Of a DNA stretch of 64,000 nt, positions 1 through 8,754 are shown in pieces; the first letter of the stretch is position 1, and the number at the start of each line of letters is the position of its first letter. The DNA is taken from the NCBI GenBank assembly GCA_002345745.1, contig DDWQ01000019.1, positions 1 through 64,000 on the forward strand. The letters run 5' to 3'. The notes under the pieces are model-generated. The model searched no databases, was not told the origin of the DNA, and was given only the letters and a program-made list of their open reading frames with translations. Both the position numbers and the translations under genes were made by a program. Origin of the DNA: Candidatus Moranbacteria bacterium UBA2282. GTDB lineage: Bacteria > Patescibacteriota > Minisyncoccia > Moranbacterales > UBA2206.

Positions 1-90
1 TAGATTAGCATCCGCTTTCTTATCCGCTTTCTCAAATCCATCTTTCATCATTACTGCCAAATCACCTATTGTTATTTCTTTATTTTCCAT
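1..90 (-). CDS. Small hypothetical protein, N-terminal part only
   Basis: An ATG at 88-90 opens a frame that runs off the left edge. The visible 30 residues start MENKEITIGDLAVMM and continue with a Lys/Ala/Asp-rich helix. Short proteins with a similar start (a T/I-x-DLA-x-M helix, then a charged coiled coil) are common in Patescibacteria and have no known role. Only the first 30 codons are here, so function cannot be judged. It lies just downstream of a decayed RhuM gene. Confidence 0.45.
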   Translation of the reverse strand, partial: MENKEITIGDLAVMMKDGFEKADKKADANL

Positions 91-143
91 ATATTTGTAT
101 ATAATTTTTGATAACCTTATTATACCATATTCCAGAAGTCTGT

Positions 144-233
144 CTATTTTTCACGGCTTTGGCTAAATTTAGTACCAACAACAGAATTTATTCTATATCC
201 AACAGCAATTAACATATCCAAATTATAGATATC
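144..233 (-). pseudogene. Decayed RhuM-family gene remnant
   Basis: The frame reads DIYNLDMLIAVGYRINS and then stops at TAG (144-146). This matches the RhuM core motif YNLDAIIAVGYRVNS that is intact in the two RhuM proteins of this window (7637-8662 and 36261-37247). The N-terminal coding part is missing. The promoter/operator region of a RhuM gene survives just upstream at 253-291, so an internal deletion joined promoter and core, and the 3' part was lost. It is too short to be functional. Confidence 0.75.
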
Positions 234-252
234 AATATATTAATTTAATTTA

Positions 253-291
253 TTATAATGATATTATATCACTATAATAGTTTGCTGTCCA
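253..291 (-). promoter_or_regulatory. Relict RhuM promoter with palindromic operator
   Basis: On the minus strand TGGACA (286-291), a 17-base spacer and TATAAT (263-268) form a good sigma-70 type promoter. A near-perfect 25-bp palindrome (253-277) overlaps the -10. The block is clearly homologous to 37265-37303 in front of the intact RhuM-Fic gene, with the same -35, spacing and palindrome position. It now faces only a pseudogene. Confidence 0.65.
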
Positions 292-394
292 CTCATCGCC
301 ATGTGCACAACTTTCTGCATTACTAAGTGCCAAATCGCGATCTAGCCGTTAAAAAATAACATCGTAAACAGAGGCAGAATTTCTCTCTTTACGT

Positions 395-2041
395 CTAAAT
401 CCCACTAACCTCCTCTGTGCTTTCGAGAATAATTTGTTTGTTTTTAAATATTTTTTTAGTCAAAGAATTTTTGAAAAGAAAAAATTCTTCTAATTTGAGC
501 AAATGACTGATCGTGATAAAAATTGCACCGCCTATTACCAAAGAAATAGTTAGTTGTGCAAACACTCCTAGAAAAGTATCTAGATTAACAACCATAGCAA
601 CTAAATATTTAGTGGCTTGGATTCCCAATCCAGCCAAAAATGAAGCTGTCACAATTTTCGTCAGTGAGCGAATAATATTTTTATCATCTAGATTTTCAAA
701 GCGTGTTCGCAAAAAGAAAAGCAAAAGAAACATCTGCACAATATTAGCCAATGAAAAAGCAATGGCTAAACTAAGAATTTGAAAGCGTCCAATCAATAAT
801 ATAACCGCCAAAATATTAACTGCTTCAACGACAATAGCAATATAGAAAGGTGTTTTAGTGTCTTGCAAAGCATAGAATGAACGTGCCAACAGTTGCACGG
901 CACTTTGTGCAAACAAACTAAAAGCGAGAATTCCCAAACATTGAAAAGTTAAAATTGTATCCTCCCAATCGAATTTTCCTGATCCCAAAATTACACGCAC
1001 AATCTGTGCCCGCAGCACAATCATAAACACACTTAGTGGAATGACAAAAAATAAAATTTGCCGGAAAGTTTCTGAAAATGATTTTATAAATTCTTCTTTC
1101 TGATCCTTGATTGCAAGTGCGGCTAAGGTTGGGAAAACTGCAATGGAAAAAGAAATGCCAAATAAACTAAGTGGCACACTAGCTAGATTTTGAGAAAAAC
1201 TAAACACAGCCAGACTACCTGCGGCTAAAGTTGAAGCAAAAATCGTAATTACCATAAGATTAAGCTGATTGATTCCGATGCCAGCCATTCTCGGCAACAT
1301 CAAGGTAAAAACTTTACGCACATTTTTATTATTCCAATCTGATAAAAAAGTCCACTGATGCTGATAGCCTAATTTACGCACAGTAAAATATTGCAAAAGC
1401 ATATGCATCGTGGCTCCGAAAACAACGCCCCAAGCCAAACCGATTGGTCCAAAAAATTCAACAAACACCGAGATACCTATAATAATTCCAATATTATATA
1501 ATAATGGTGCAATGGAATAGACTAAAAAATGTTTCATAGAGGTCAGTACACCGCCCATAATACCACTGATACCCAAAAATATTGGACTAAGAAACATTAT
1601 ACGCGTAAACATAACAACGCTGTCAATTTTTTCTGGAGAAAATCCAGGAGTAATGAGTTTCATTAAGAATGGCGCAAAAATTGCACATATCAGTGAAACA
1701 ATAATAATAAAAAATATAGCCAGATTCATAATGCCATTGGTTAATTTCCAGGCTTCATCATTGTTGTCTCGGCTACGCAAACCAGTAAAGACTGGGATGA
1801 AAGCAGCACTCATCGCACCTAAAATTAACAAATTGTAAATCAAATCTGGGATGCGAAAAGCTGCATAATAAACATCCAACGTATCACCCGCTCCAAATGT
1901 CGAAGCAAGCATTCGGTCACGTACAAGACCAAGCAGATTACTCAAAATCCCTGCGATAGTAATCACGAAGGCTGCCGAAATAACCGACTCCGTCGGACGA
2001 GAATTCATTATAAAGTTATTCTTCAAAATTTTTTTAATCAT
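395..2041 (-). CDS. murJ: Lipid II flippase MurJ (MviN)
   Basis: A 548-residue polytopic membrane protein of the MviN/MurJ family, which flips the lipid-linked peptidoglycan precursor across the inner membrane. The N-terminal stretch with GLVRDRMLAS and AAFIPVF is typical of the family, and about 14 hydrophobic segments span the whole length. Length is normal. A purine-rich AGGGG lies a few bases before the ATG, so the start at 2041 is reasonable; a second Met at residue 12 is possible. It ends a run of envelope genes (DUF4012 protein, glycosyltransferase). With mraY and a D,D-carboxypeptidase elsewhere in the window, it shows that the organism makes peptidoglycan. Confidence 0.93.
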   Translation of the reverse strand: MIKKILKNNFIMNSRPTESVISAAFVITIAGILSNLLGLVRDRMLASTFGAGDTLDVYYAAFRIPDLIYNLLILGAMSAAFIPVFTGLRSRDNNDEAWKLTNGIMNLAIFFIIIVSLICAIFAPFLMKLITPGFSPEKIDSVVMFTRIMFLSPIFLGISGIMGGVLTSMKHFLVYSIAPLLYNIGIIIGISVFVEFFGPIGLAWGVVFGATMHMLLQYFTVRKLGYQHQWTFLSDWNNKNVRKVFTLMLPRMAGIGINQLNLMVITIFASTLAAGSLAVFSFSQNLASVPLSLFGISFSIAVFPTLAALAIKDQKEEFIKSFSETFRQILFFVIPLSVFMIVLRAQIVRVILGSGKFDWEDTILTFQCLGILAFSLFAQSAVQLLARSFYALQDTKTPFYIAIVVEAVNILAVILLIGRFQILSLAIAFSLANIVQMFLLLFFLRTRFENLDDKNIIRSLTKIVTASFLAGLGIQATKYLVAMVVNLDTFLGVFAQLTISLVIGGAIFITISHLLKLEEFFLFKNSLTKKIFKNKQIILESTEEVSGI

Positions 2042-2062
2042 TTACCCCTATCTAATAAAAAA

Positions 2063-4573
2063 TTATTCTTTTATAAACGCCGCGCCTGCAAATTTATCTG
2101 TTTTCAAATCAGTTTCTTTTTTGATGGAATTGCCCGTGCGAACTGCATCCTCCGGATAATTCCAAACTGTTTTATAGTTTTCGGGATACATAATTTCAGA
2201 AACAAATACACTACCCACGCTGCCAGATTGTTTTTGCGCTAATAATGAATAACTATCTGCCGCCGTTTTATCAGTGGAATTGGTAAAAATTTTAAATGGC
2301 AGTAAATATTTGTAAGTCACTTGAACTGTTTCCTGCGGACTGACATAAACCCAGTTAGCAAAAACTGTCTTATCTGAATCATCATAAATTCGAGTACCGC
2401 TTTCTTCATCAATTACTATAGAATCTTCTTCTGTTTGAACTTGTGCATCATGTTTAAATCCCAGCACATTATAATCTAATGGCGGAGAATTAAATTCTCT
2501 AGTCTGTCCAGAAGCTGAAATCAAAGTTGAACCTTTTGGCACATAGACGCGCATATAGTCAGAATTAACTTTGTTCCACCATTCCTTATCCAAATTACCT
2601 CCATTATGATGACGGGTTATAGTCACCGTGTCAATCACAGAACCATCTGTTTGAATTTCCGCCTTATGGGAAATTTTTTCATCTACCACGCCATCCGTCT
2701 TATATCCATTAATATTAGTATTAATAACACTCAAATAATCTTTTTGCGTATTCAGAATCTCTCCTGACCAGCCAGCTTGCGATAATATTTTTTCAATCTC
2801 ATAGTTTTTCGAATAAATCAAAATTTGCTTTTCATTCAAACTTTGCACTAAAACGCTCATAGTCTGTGCCATATCAGCAAAATTTTTCGTAGTGAAAATC
2901 TTATCGAGAATTTTCGGAGCCAAGTCAGCCAAAATCTGTTTTGGCTGGTTCAGTTCTTTGTCATAATCAACTTCAACTTCATACTGAATTTTTTCAATAA
3001 AATTATTCGCATCCACAGTCACATCATATTCTGGCATTTCAATCGGTCCAGTCACTTCCAAAAGTTTTTGCATCACATTCGGAGTCATAGTGATCACGCC
3101 ATCCACAGTTGGTCCGCCAGTTTTTTCAAAAAACCAACTTGCCTTTTCAGCCGATTTTGGAAAATCTGGAAACCAATTACTATCATGCAAGCTCCAAGCC
3201 GCCGAAATTTTTTGAATTGGAGTTGGTGGCACAACTTTTGCTCTAAGCTGTCCATCTGGATTGAAAATACCATCAATAAAAAACTTGCGAATATTGCCAT
3301 TAGAAATATCCATTAATCCATAAGTTCCAATAAATCCGCCTGTGGCTCGCATCTCCTGATTATTTTGGAATAAAAATAAATATTTTCTCGGACCATTGCC
3401 ACCCAAAACATCTGTAAAAATTTTACTATTATCTAGAAAACTCGCAATAAAATAGCGAATACTTGGTAATTTACTTTTCAATTCTACAAATTGAACTCGT
3501 TGCTGCTGGGGAATATCTGAGACGTTAACCTTATCCAAATTGTTTTGTAAATCATCAACTAAAATTAAAATTTCTTTTAAATTACTATCCGTGTCCTGAA
3601 ATATTTTTAAAAATGAGACTGATTCATTATTTTGTTCTAGCGGATTTTTTATCTCATTAGCCAATTGCATAATTTCACCTGCTAAAACCCCAATTCGAGC
3701 GATATCCTTTCCTGATTGAGAAATATAATAACCAGAAGAAATTTTTGATAAATATGGTATGAACTGCGATGTTTCAACTAAAATTTTTCCCAGACTATCA
3801 ATATCAGTGGAAATTTCTCCAAATTTATCATAAGCTTCATTAAATTCAAATTTAGATTTTTCAAAATTCTTACCAACAATATCTGCCTGAGCCAGAGCCA
3901 AATTAGCATAAGCACTCTTTCCTGTGCCTAAAACAGAATCTTTGATCTTGAGACCTTTATTAAAAAATCCTACACTAAAAATAACAACAAAAATAACTAT
4001 CGCAATACTAGAAAAAGAGAAGGCAAATTGCTTGTAATTAGAAACTACAAATATATCTGCTAATGTAAATCCATTCTGCTTTTTGTATTCAGCAACTTCT
4101 TCAAAAAAATTATCCTGCGTCACTTCACTATCTATGTCATGTTTCTGACTGAACTCAACATTTATATTCTGTACATTTTGCACGTGAATCGTATTTTTCC
4201 GAACAATTGGCTCAGCTGGTACAATAATTCTGTCTTTTTTTACGATTGGCGTAGTAGCTACACGCACAACTGGCACGCTGTCAGAACGGAAAGTTTCTCC
4301 AAACTGATAAATCATTGTCGCTTGATCACTTTTCCGATATACCTGCGGTCGTGTAATAGCTCGTTTTTGATTATTACTCTTTACAATATCATGAAAAAAT
4401 TTATTTTTATTTTCACAAAGTACAGTAACTTTTCTCTCGGGCTTGCTAACTTTTTCGAATTGTAGAACTTGCCCACTTTTTTTAATTCTTTCCAAATCTA
4501 AATCACCAGCTTCATTAACCGGTTTTACATCAAACATCTGTGAAATTATTTTGTTTCTATTTTTATTTATCAT
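2063..4573 (-). CDS. DUF4012 domain membrane protein
   Basis: An open frame reaches 4642, but the first 23 codons overlap the end of the preceding glycosyltransferase gene; the ATG at 4571-4573 overlaps that gene's stop by 11 bases (ATGATAAATAA), a usual coupled start, so I chose it (836 residues). About 180 charged, probably cytoplasmic residues precede one membrane segment (roughly 183-205). A large extracytoplasmic part follows, with the NQEMRATGGFIGTYG motif that marks DUF4012 proteins. The family is common in Patescibacteria and Actinobacteria and often sits beside polysaccharide genes; its biochemical role is not established. Linkage to murJ and a GT4 enzyme suggests a cell-surface role (inference). 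Confidence 0.8.
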   Translation of the reverse strand: MINKNRNKIISQMFDVKPVNEAGDLDLERIKKSGQVLQFEKVSKPERKVTVLCENKNKFFHDIVKSNNQKRAITRPQVYRKSDQATMIYQFGETFRSDSVPVVRVATTPIVKKDRIIVPAEPIVRKNTIHVQNVQNINVEFSQKHDIDSEVTQDNFFEEVAEYKKQNGFTLADIFVVSNYKQFAFSFSSIAIVIFVVIFSVGFFNKGLKIKDSVLGTGKSAYANLALAQADIVGKNFEKSKFEFNEAYDKFGEISTDIDSLGKILVETSQFIPYLSKISSGYYISQSGKDIARIGVLAGEIMQLANEIKNPLEQNNESVSFLKIFQDTDSNLKEILILVDDLQNNLDKVNVSDIPQQQRVQFVELKSKLPSIRYFIASFLDNSKIFTDVLGGNGPRKYLFLFQNNQEMRATGGFIGTYGLMDISNGNIRKFFIDGIFNPDGQLRAKVVPPTPIQKISAAWSLHDSNWFPDFPKSAEKASWFFEKTGGPTVDGVITMTPNVMQKLLEVTGPIEMPEYDVTVDANNFIEKIQYEVEVDYDKELNQPKQILADLAPKILDKIFTTKNFADMAQTMSVLVQSLNEKQILIYSKNYEIEKILSQAGWSGEILNTQKDYLSVINTNINGYKTDGVVDEKISHKAEIQTDGSVIDTVTITRHHNGGNLDKEWWNKVNSDYMRVYVPKGSTLISASGQTREFNSPPLDYNVLGFKHDAQVQTEEDSIVIDEESGTRIYDDSDKTVFANWVYVSPQETVQVTYKYLLPFKIFTNSTDKTAADSYSLLAQKQSGSVGSVFVSEIMYPENYKTVWNYPEDAVRTGNSIKKETDLKTDKFAGAAFIKE

Positions 4574-5687
4574 AAATTGTTTGTGTTTCTTGTGCCATTT
4601 TTTTCCAGCTATATTTTTTTGCTTGCTCATATCCTCGCACAATCAAATCTTGACGTAACTCCTTGTCTTCGATTATCTTTTCTATCGCTTCAACAATCGA
4701 GTCAATATTTTTTCCATCAAAGAAATAGGCACTCTCACCTAAAATTTCCCGCATACAAGGATGATCAGAAGAAATGACTGGCACACCTTTACTCATTGCT
4801 TCCAATGGCGGTAATCCAAAGCCTTCATACAGCGATGGAAAGATATTGGCAATTGATTGATGGAAAAGAACATCCAGCGTGTGATCAGAAATGTCCGACA
4901 AAAGGATGATGTTTCTAATCTGCTTATCCAAGATCAATTTATGCAATCGGTCATAAAAATAATCTCGTTTGCCAACTAGCACCAGTTGCAACTCTGGTGA
5001 AGCTTGCAAAACTTGTGCAAAAGCCAGCACCAGTCTCTCCAAATTTTTGTGTGGATAGGCATTGCCGACATAGATCAGATACGGTTTAATTATACCATAC
5101 TTCTGCAAAATTTCTTGTGCATTTTTTGCACTGAACATACAATAATCTTCCGCCGACTCATAGGTCACAAAAATCTTTTTTTCTATCGCCCCTCCGTAAT
5201 TTTCTATAATATCTTTTTTACTAAATTGCGAAATGGTGATAATGTCTCTTGCCCGCATGACAGCTAATTTGATTGCCATACGATAGGCTAGAAATTTTAT
5301 ACGATACAATATCGGATGAAGTGTGCTACTGTGTACAGTCGGAAAATGCAATAATGTTAGATCATGAATCGTCACCACAAATTTTCTACAATACATTATC
5401 GGCACGTTGAAATGTGGAAAATGCACTAAATCCAATTTATATTTATACAAAATCCAGGGGAAATAGATTTGTTCCGCCAAAGTATACCACTGATAGTCTG
5501 CCAAAACTTTCTGAAAATTCGGATTTTTCGGTTGATATTCATCGAAATTATCTTTTTTCAAAAACACAAAATATTGATTGCCATCAGAAATGGCAACCTT
5601 TTCCAAATTCTCCACTAATTTTTGCGTATAACGCCCCAAGCCCTTCTGTTTAATCCCAAAAAAGCGGGCATCGATTCCAATTCTCAT
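4563..5687 (-). CDS. Family 4 glycosyltransferase
   Basis: A 374-residue GT4 (GT-B fold) enzyme that would transfer a sugar from a nucleotide-sugar donor to a surface glycan. The N-terminal acceptor domain begins MRIGIDARFFGIK. The C-terminal donor domain carries VGNAYPHKNLERL and the signature SLYEGFGLPPLEAMSKG, with the EGFGLPPLE glutamates that contact the donor. No membrane segment is evident. The sugar and linkage cannot be told from sequence. Its stop overlaps the start of the DUF4012 gene, so the two are probably translated together. A separate DUF2207 gene upstream is closed off by a terminator. Confidence 0.88.
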   Translation of the reverse strand: MRIGIDARFFGIKQKGLGRYTQKLVENLEKVAISDGNQYFVFLKKDNFDEYQPKNPNFQKVLADYQWYTLAEQIYFPWILYKYKLDLVHFPHFNVPIMYCRKFVVTIHDLTLLHFPTVHSSTLHPILYRIKFLAYRMAIKLAVMRARDIITISQFSKKDIIENYGGAIEKKIFVTYESAEDYCMFSAKNAQEILQKYGIIKPYLIYVGNAYPHKNLERLVLAFAQVLQASPELQLVLVGKRDYFYDRLHKLILDKQIRNIILLSDISDHTLDVLFHQSIANIFPSLYEGFGLPPLEAMSKGVPVISSDHPCMREILGESAYFFDGKNIDSIVEAIEKIIEDKELRQDLIVRGYEQAKKYSWKKMAQETQTIYDK

Positions 5688-5727
5688 ATCATAATTATAC
5701 CACTAAAATGCCAAAAAAAGTAAAACA

Positions 5728-5758
5728 AAAAAACCAGCGTTTTTAGAACTGGTTTTTT
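5728..5758 (-). terminator. Rho-independent terminator after the DUF2207 gene
   Basis: An inverted repeat AAAAAACCAG / CTGGTTTTTT with an 11-base loop lies six bases beyond the DUF2207 stop codon. On the minus strand the second arm runs into T-rich sequence. The stem is symmetric, so it could work in both directions. Confidence 0.75.
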
Positions 5759-5763
5759 CAATT

Positions 5764-7518
5764 TTACCAACCGCCTCCTCCTCCACCGCCACCGCCTCCA
5801 CCTGACCCACCAAAACCGCCACTACCCGAGCTAGAGGGTGCAGATGTGTTGGCTGCGATACTTGCCGAAAGATTGCTAATTGTGTCTGAAAAACTATCCA
5901 CATTAAATGTGCCTACATTTCCAACATACCAAGCTGGAATATATGAAGAATAAAATTCCTGCCCATATACTTCTTGCATACGTTTGGCCCATAATTCCGT
6001 CATATCAAACACAATTGCATAGGGCAAAAATTTTTCAAAAATATTTTCTTTTTCATAAAACTCCGCCCGATCCTTGTCGACTGTTTCCATAAAAAGTTTA
6101 AAGCCTGCAACTTGCCAATTCATTTCAGCTCCGGCTGGCGTGCGTTTGGGCATAACAAAGCTAAACAACAACAAAAATATAGCAGATACCAAAAAACTCA
6201 AGGACAAAAAACCCAAAGCGTCAATAGACATGAAAAAAGGTATCATCATAATTCCAGCTACCACTCGAAAGGAATTCTTGAAATACAATCCTGAAAAAAC
6301 AACCAATCCCTTGTTCTGCAAAAGATCTTTGGTTGCATCTTTAATCCCAGGAATATGCGCATAGAAAGTTTTTTTCAAGTCTGAAAGATTCATTGTTTTA
6401 GCTCCTTCAAAAATATGACTCAGAATTTTCTTTTGCACAAGATTAAGCGCTTGCTCTGCTTCTTGATTTTCTTTTCTAATAAATTTATAATCTTTTGAAT
6501 CAATCAAAAACAAAAGTTTCTCGTGTGTTTCTTCGATAGTTATTAGCCCTTTGGTTGCTAGAAAAATAATTTCAGCCGTGATCAATTTATTATCAAAGCC
6601 TCCACTTTTTTCAAGCATTCCCAATTCAATTGGTGAAAGATTGCCGGGAACTTCATATTCAGGAATAATGGTTTTATCCATTCGCGGATCTTTGCCATAT
6701 TTCAACCACAATTGAAAACAAACAATTAGGGTTACTATTGGCACCAACAGAAAAAAATATTTGCCATATTTTTCCCAGAAAGTTAGTTGATATGGCATGA
6801 TGATGTTTTTTGGAAAAATAATTGAAGCAGTTATCCCCTGACGCATATCAATCATTTTTGTGGATTCAAATTCCAACACATTAGACGCCTTCCAACGATA
6901 GATTGCCAAATCATTGCTCTTTGAACCAAGCGCGCCGGTATAATAATCCACGGTGGCATTCTGACTATTCACTGCTTCTGGAAAAGTGATTTCCGCTCGG
7001 AAATGATCAATCTGTAGATCCCAAAAATTACCATTCAAATTCCAATATAGCTCATCAAATTTCGGATTATCAAAACGCATCACATTTCTGACCCTATAAT
7101 GAATCTTATAGGTATGCACGCCATTCACCGTGACTTTTGGGTTTCCAATTTGCCAAGTCACTGTGTCAGTGTCCTTCTTTTCTGCATACTGAATTGCTTG
7201 TCCACTTTGATCTGTGATGTTCACAAGCTCAACCGGCATTGCCACTTTTATATTTCCTACCATAGCTGAAGTTGGCAAGATTCGAAAAATCCCATGCTTG
7301 CCGACTGCATTTCCGCAATCAGCTACAATAGTTTCATTGATATCAAGTGTTGAATTAGTGTTCACTACAATTTGCGAAGTGAAATCCTGGATATACCAAT
7401 CAATCACATTTGTCCTAGCCTGCGAAACATTTGGCAACAAAAACATTCCCACTAAAAAAATTCCAACCCCGACTATCCCAAAATATTTTGTGCTAATCTT
7501 TTTTGTGATTTCGGTCAT
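5764..7518 (-). CDS. DUF2207 predicted membrane protein with glycine-rich tail
   Basis: 584 residues. An N-terminal signal/anchor (about 13-35, with a possible cleavage after SQA) precedes an extracytoplasmic beta-rich DUF2207 domain (about 35-245). Then come membrane segments near 255-275 and 420-460 with a cytosolic portion between them. The C-terminus ends in a run of glycines closed by a Trp. This architecture is typical of DUF2207 proteins, a widespread family of unknown function with such Gly-rich tails. It has its own terminator and separates two glycosyltransferase genes. The role is unknown; surface or membrane homeostasis is only a guess. Confidence 0.85.
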   Translation of the reverse strand: MTEITKKISTKYFGIVGVGIFLVGMFLLPNVSQARTNVIDWYIQDFTSQIVVNTNSTLDINETIVADCGNAVGKHGIFRILPTSAMVGNIKVAMPVELVNITDQSGQAIQYAEKKDTDTVTWQIGNPKVTVNGVHTYKIHYRVRNVMRFDNPKFDELYWNLNGNFWDLQIDHFRAEITFPEAVNSQNATVDYYTGALGSKSNDLAIYRWKASNVLEFESTKMIDMRQGITASIIFPKNIIMPYQLTFWEKYGKYFFLLVPIVTLIVCFQLWLKYGKDPRMDKTIIPEYEVPGNLSPIELGMLEKSGGFDNKLITAEIIFLATKGLITIEETHEKLLFLIDSKDYKFIRKENQEAEQALNLVQKKILSHIFEGAKTMNLSDLKKTFYAHIPGIKDATKDLLQNKGLVVFSGLYFKNSFRVVAGIMMIPFFMSIDALGFLSLSFLVSAIFLLLFSFVMPKRTPAGAEMNWQVAGFKLFMETVDKDRAEFYEKENIFEKFLPYAIVFDMTELWAKRMQEVYGQEFYSSYIPAWYVGNVGTFNVDSFSDTISNLSASIAANTSAPSSSGSGGFGGSGGGGGGGGGGGW

Positions 7519-7614
7519 ATATTTTAAATATGCAACAAATTAAAAAATATTTACTTCCTATTTTTTATTCAATTTGGGTGGATTTATTATTCTCCAAAAT
7601 CCGTTTTCGTAAAG

Positions 7615-7646
7615 AAAAAATAAGCCTAACTTTGGCCTATTTTTTC
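7615..7646 (-). terminator. Terminator overlapping the RhuM stop codon
   Basis: On the minus strand AAAAAATAGGCC, a seven-base loop and GGCTTATTTTTT form a hairpin followed by a T tract. The first arm contains the TAG stop of the RhuM gene (7637-7639), so termination is built into the end of the coding sequence. Confidence 0.65.
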
Positions 7647-8662
7647 TTCTTTTCCATCTCTAAAATTTTCTGCACCTCTCGATCAAAGTCAGATTCTATT
7701 GGTTGATTTTTATTAAATTCAGCATATTCGCGAAGAGCTTTCTTTTCCGCCTGCACATGAGAAACATTACCCAATCCAATTAATATTTTATATTCGTTAA
7801 AACTTAGAAATTTATTTACACTTTCAGCAAACTCTGCCATGGTAAATGTTTGCCTATTTTCAATCAAGTTTTCAATGTAATCAAAAAATCCAGAAATATT
7901 CCGTTCCAATTTTTTAATTTCTTTTTCAGATAAATAATTTTTAGCAATAGCTACATCGGTTGCCAAAATTCTTCCTCTTGGACTATTTTTCCAAGAGGTT
8001 AGCCCCATAAATGGTTTGTTTCTATCTGCCTTGTTAATTATTATCTCAGCTGCAGTTTTTCCCGTGATAGCAAAATGAAATTTATTTTGCACAGTCGCAA
8101 AAAAATCTTTAGTAGTTTTTGAATTTGGGTCATAATCAATACTGCACTCAGAAAAGATATCTGTAATCTGCAAATAAATCCTTCGCTCACTCGCACGAAT
8201 AGAGCGGATTCTTTCCAATAATTCTCGGAAATAATCCTTGCCAAATACCCTCTCACCTTGTTTCAACATTTCATCATTCATAGCAAAACCTTTTATGATG
8301 TATTCTTTTAGCACTTGAGTTGCCCACATACGAAATTGCGTCGCTCGAGCAGAATTCACTCGATATCCAACAGAAATGATTGCGTCGAGATTATAAAATT
8401 CAATCTCCCGAGAAACAGCCCTATTTCCTTCTTTTTGAACTATTCGAATTTTTCGAATAGTTGCTTTTTCGCTTAATTCTCGACTTCCAAAGATCTCCTT
8501 GAGATGATAATTTATTGTATTGATCTCCACGCCGAAAAGCTCTGCCATCATTTTCTGGGTCAACCAAAGAGTTTCATCTTCTAAAAAAACTTCCAATTTT
8601 ACATCTCCAATTGGAGTGGTGTAAAGAATAAATTTAGATAATTCTGATGATTTTTTTTGCAT
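7637..8662 (-). CDS. RhuM family protein
   Basis: 341 residues of the virulence-associated RhuM family. The N-terminal winged-helix-like part has LWLTQKMMAELFGV and the core motif EFYNLDAIISVGYRVNSARATQFRMWA at about residues 87-113. The rest is helical and ends in a Lys-rich tail. Unlike the paralogue at 36261-37247 it has no C-terminal Fic motif. The family was named from a Salmonella pathogenicity island; its molecular action is unknown, although the DNA-binding-like N-terminus and Fic fusions suggest a toxin-antitoxin or regulatory role. It is monocistronic, with its own palindromic promoter and terminator, set between polysaccharide genes as a likely horizontally acquired unit. Confidence 0.85.
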   Translation of the reverse strand: MQKKSSELSKFILYTTPIGDVKLEVFLEDETLWLTQKMMAELFGVEINTINYHLKEIFGSRELSEKATIRKIRIVQKEGNRAVSREIEFYNLDAIISVGYRVNSARATQFRMWATQVLKEYIIKGFAMNDEMLKQGERVFGKDYFRELLERIRSIRASERRIYLQITDIFSECSIDYDPNSKTTKDFFATVQNKFHFAITGKTAAEIIINKADRNKPFMGLTSWKNSPRGRILATDVAIAKNYLSEKEIKKLERNISGFFDYIENLIENRQTFTMAEFAESVNKFLSFNEYKILIGLGNVSHVQAEKKALREYAEFNKNQPIESDFDREVQKILEMEKKKK

Positions 8663-8681
8663 AAATTTTATTCTAGTCTAC

Positions 8682-8719
8682 TATACTGATAGTATATCAG
8701 TATAAACATTTTTTGTCTA
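8682..8719 (-). promoter_or_regulatory. RhuM promoter with overlapping palindromic operator
   Basis: Minus-strand TAGACA (8714-8719), 17 bases, TATACT (8691-8696). A palindrome with perfect 9-bp arms TATACTGAT / ATCAGTATA (8682-8704) covers the -10. The geometry is the same as in front of the other RhuM gene at 37265-37303, which suggests autorepression by the N-terminal DNA-binding domain (inference). Confidence 0.65.
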
Positions 8720-8754
8720 TCTTTTGACCTGCACGCAAATCATTTAGTTTCAGA

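Noticed and set aside
4574..4642. Upstream start of the DUF4012 gene
   Set aside because: The extra 23 codons are only the shifted frame of the glycosyltransferase end; the overlapping ATG at 4573 fits a coupled start.
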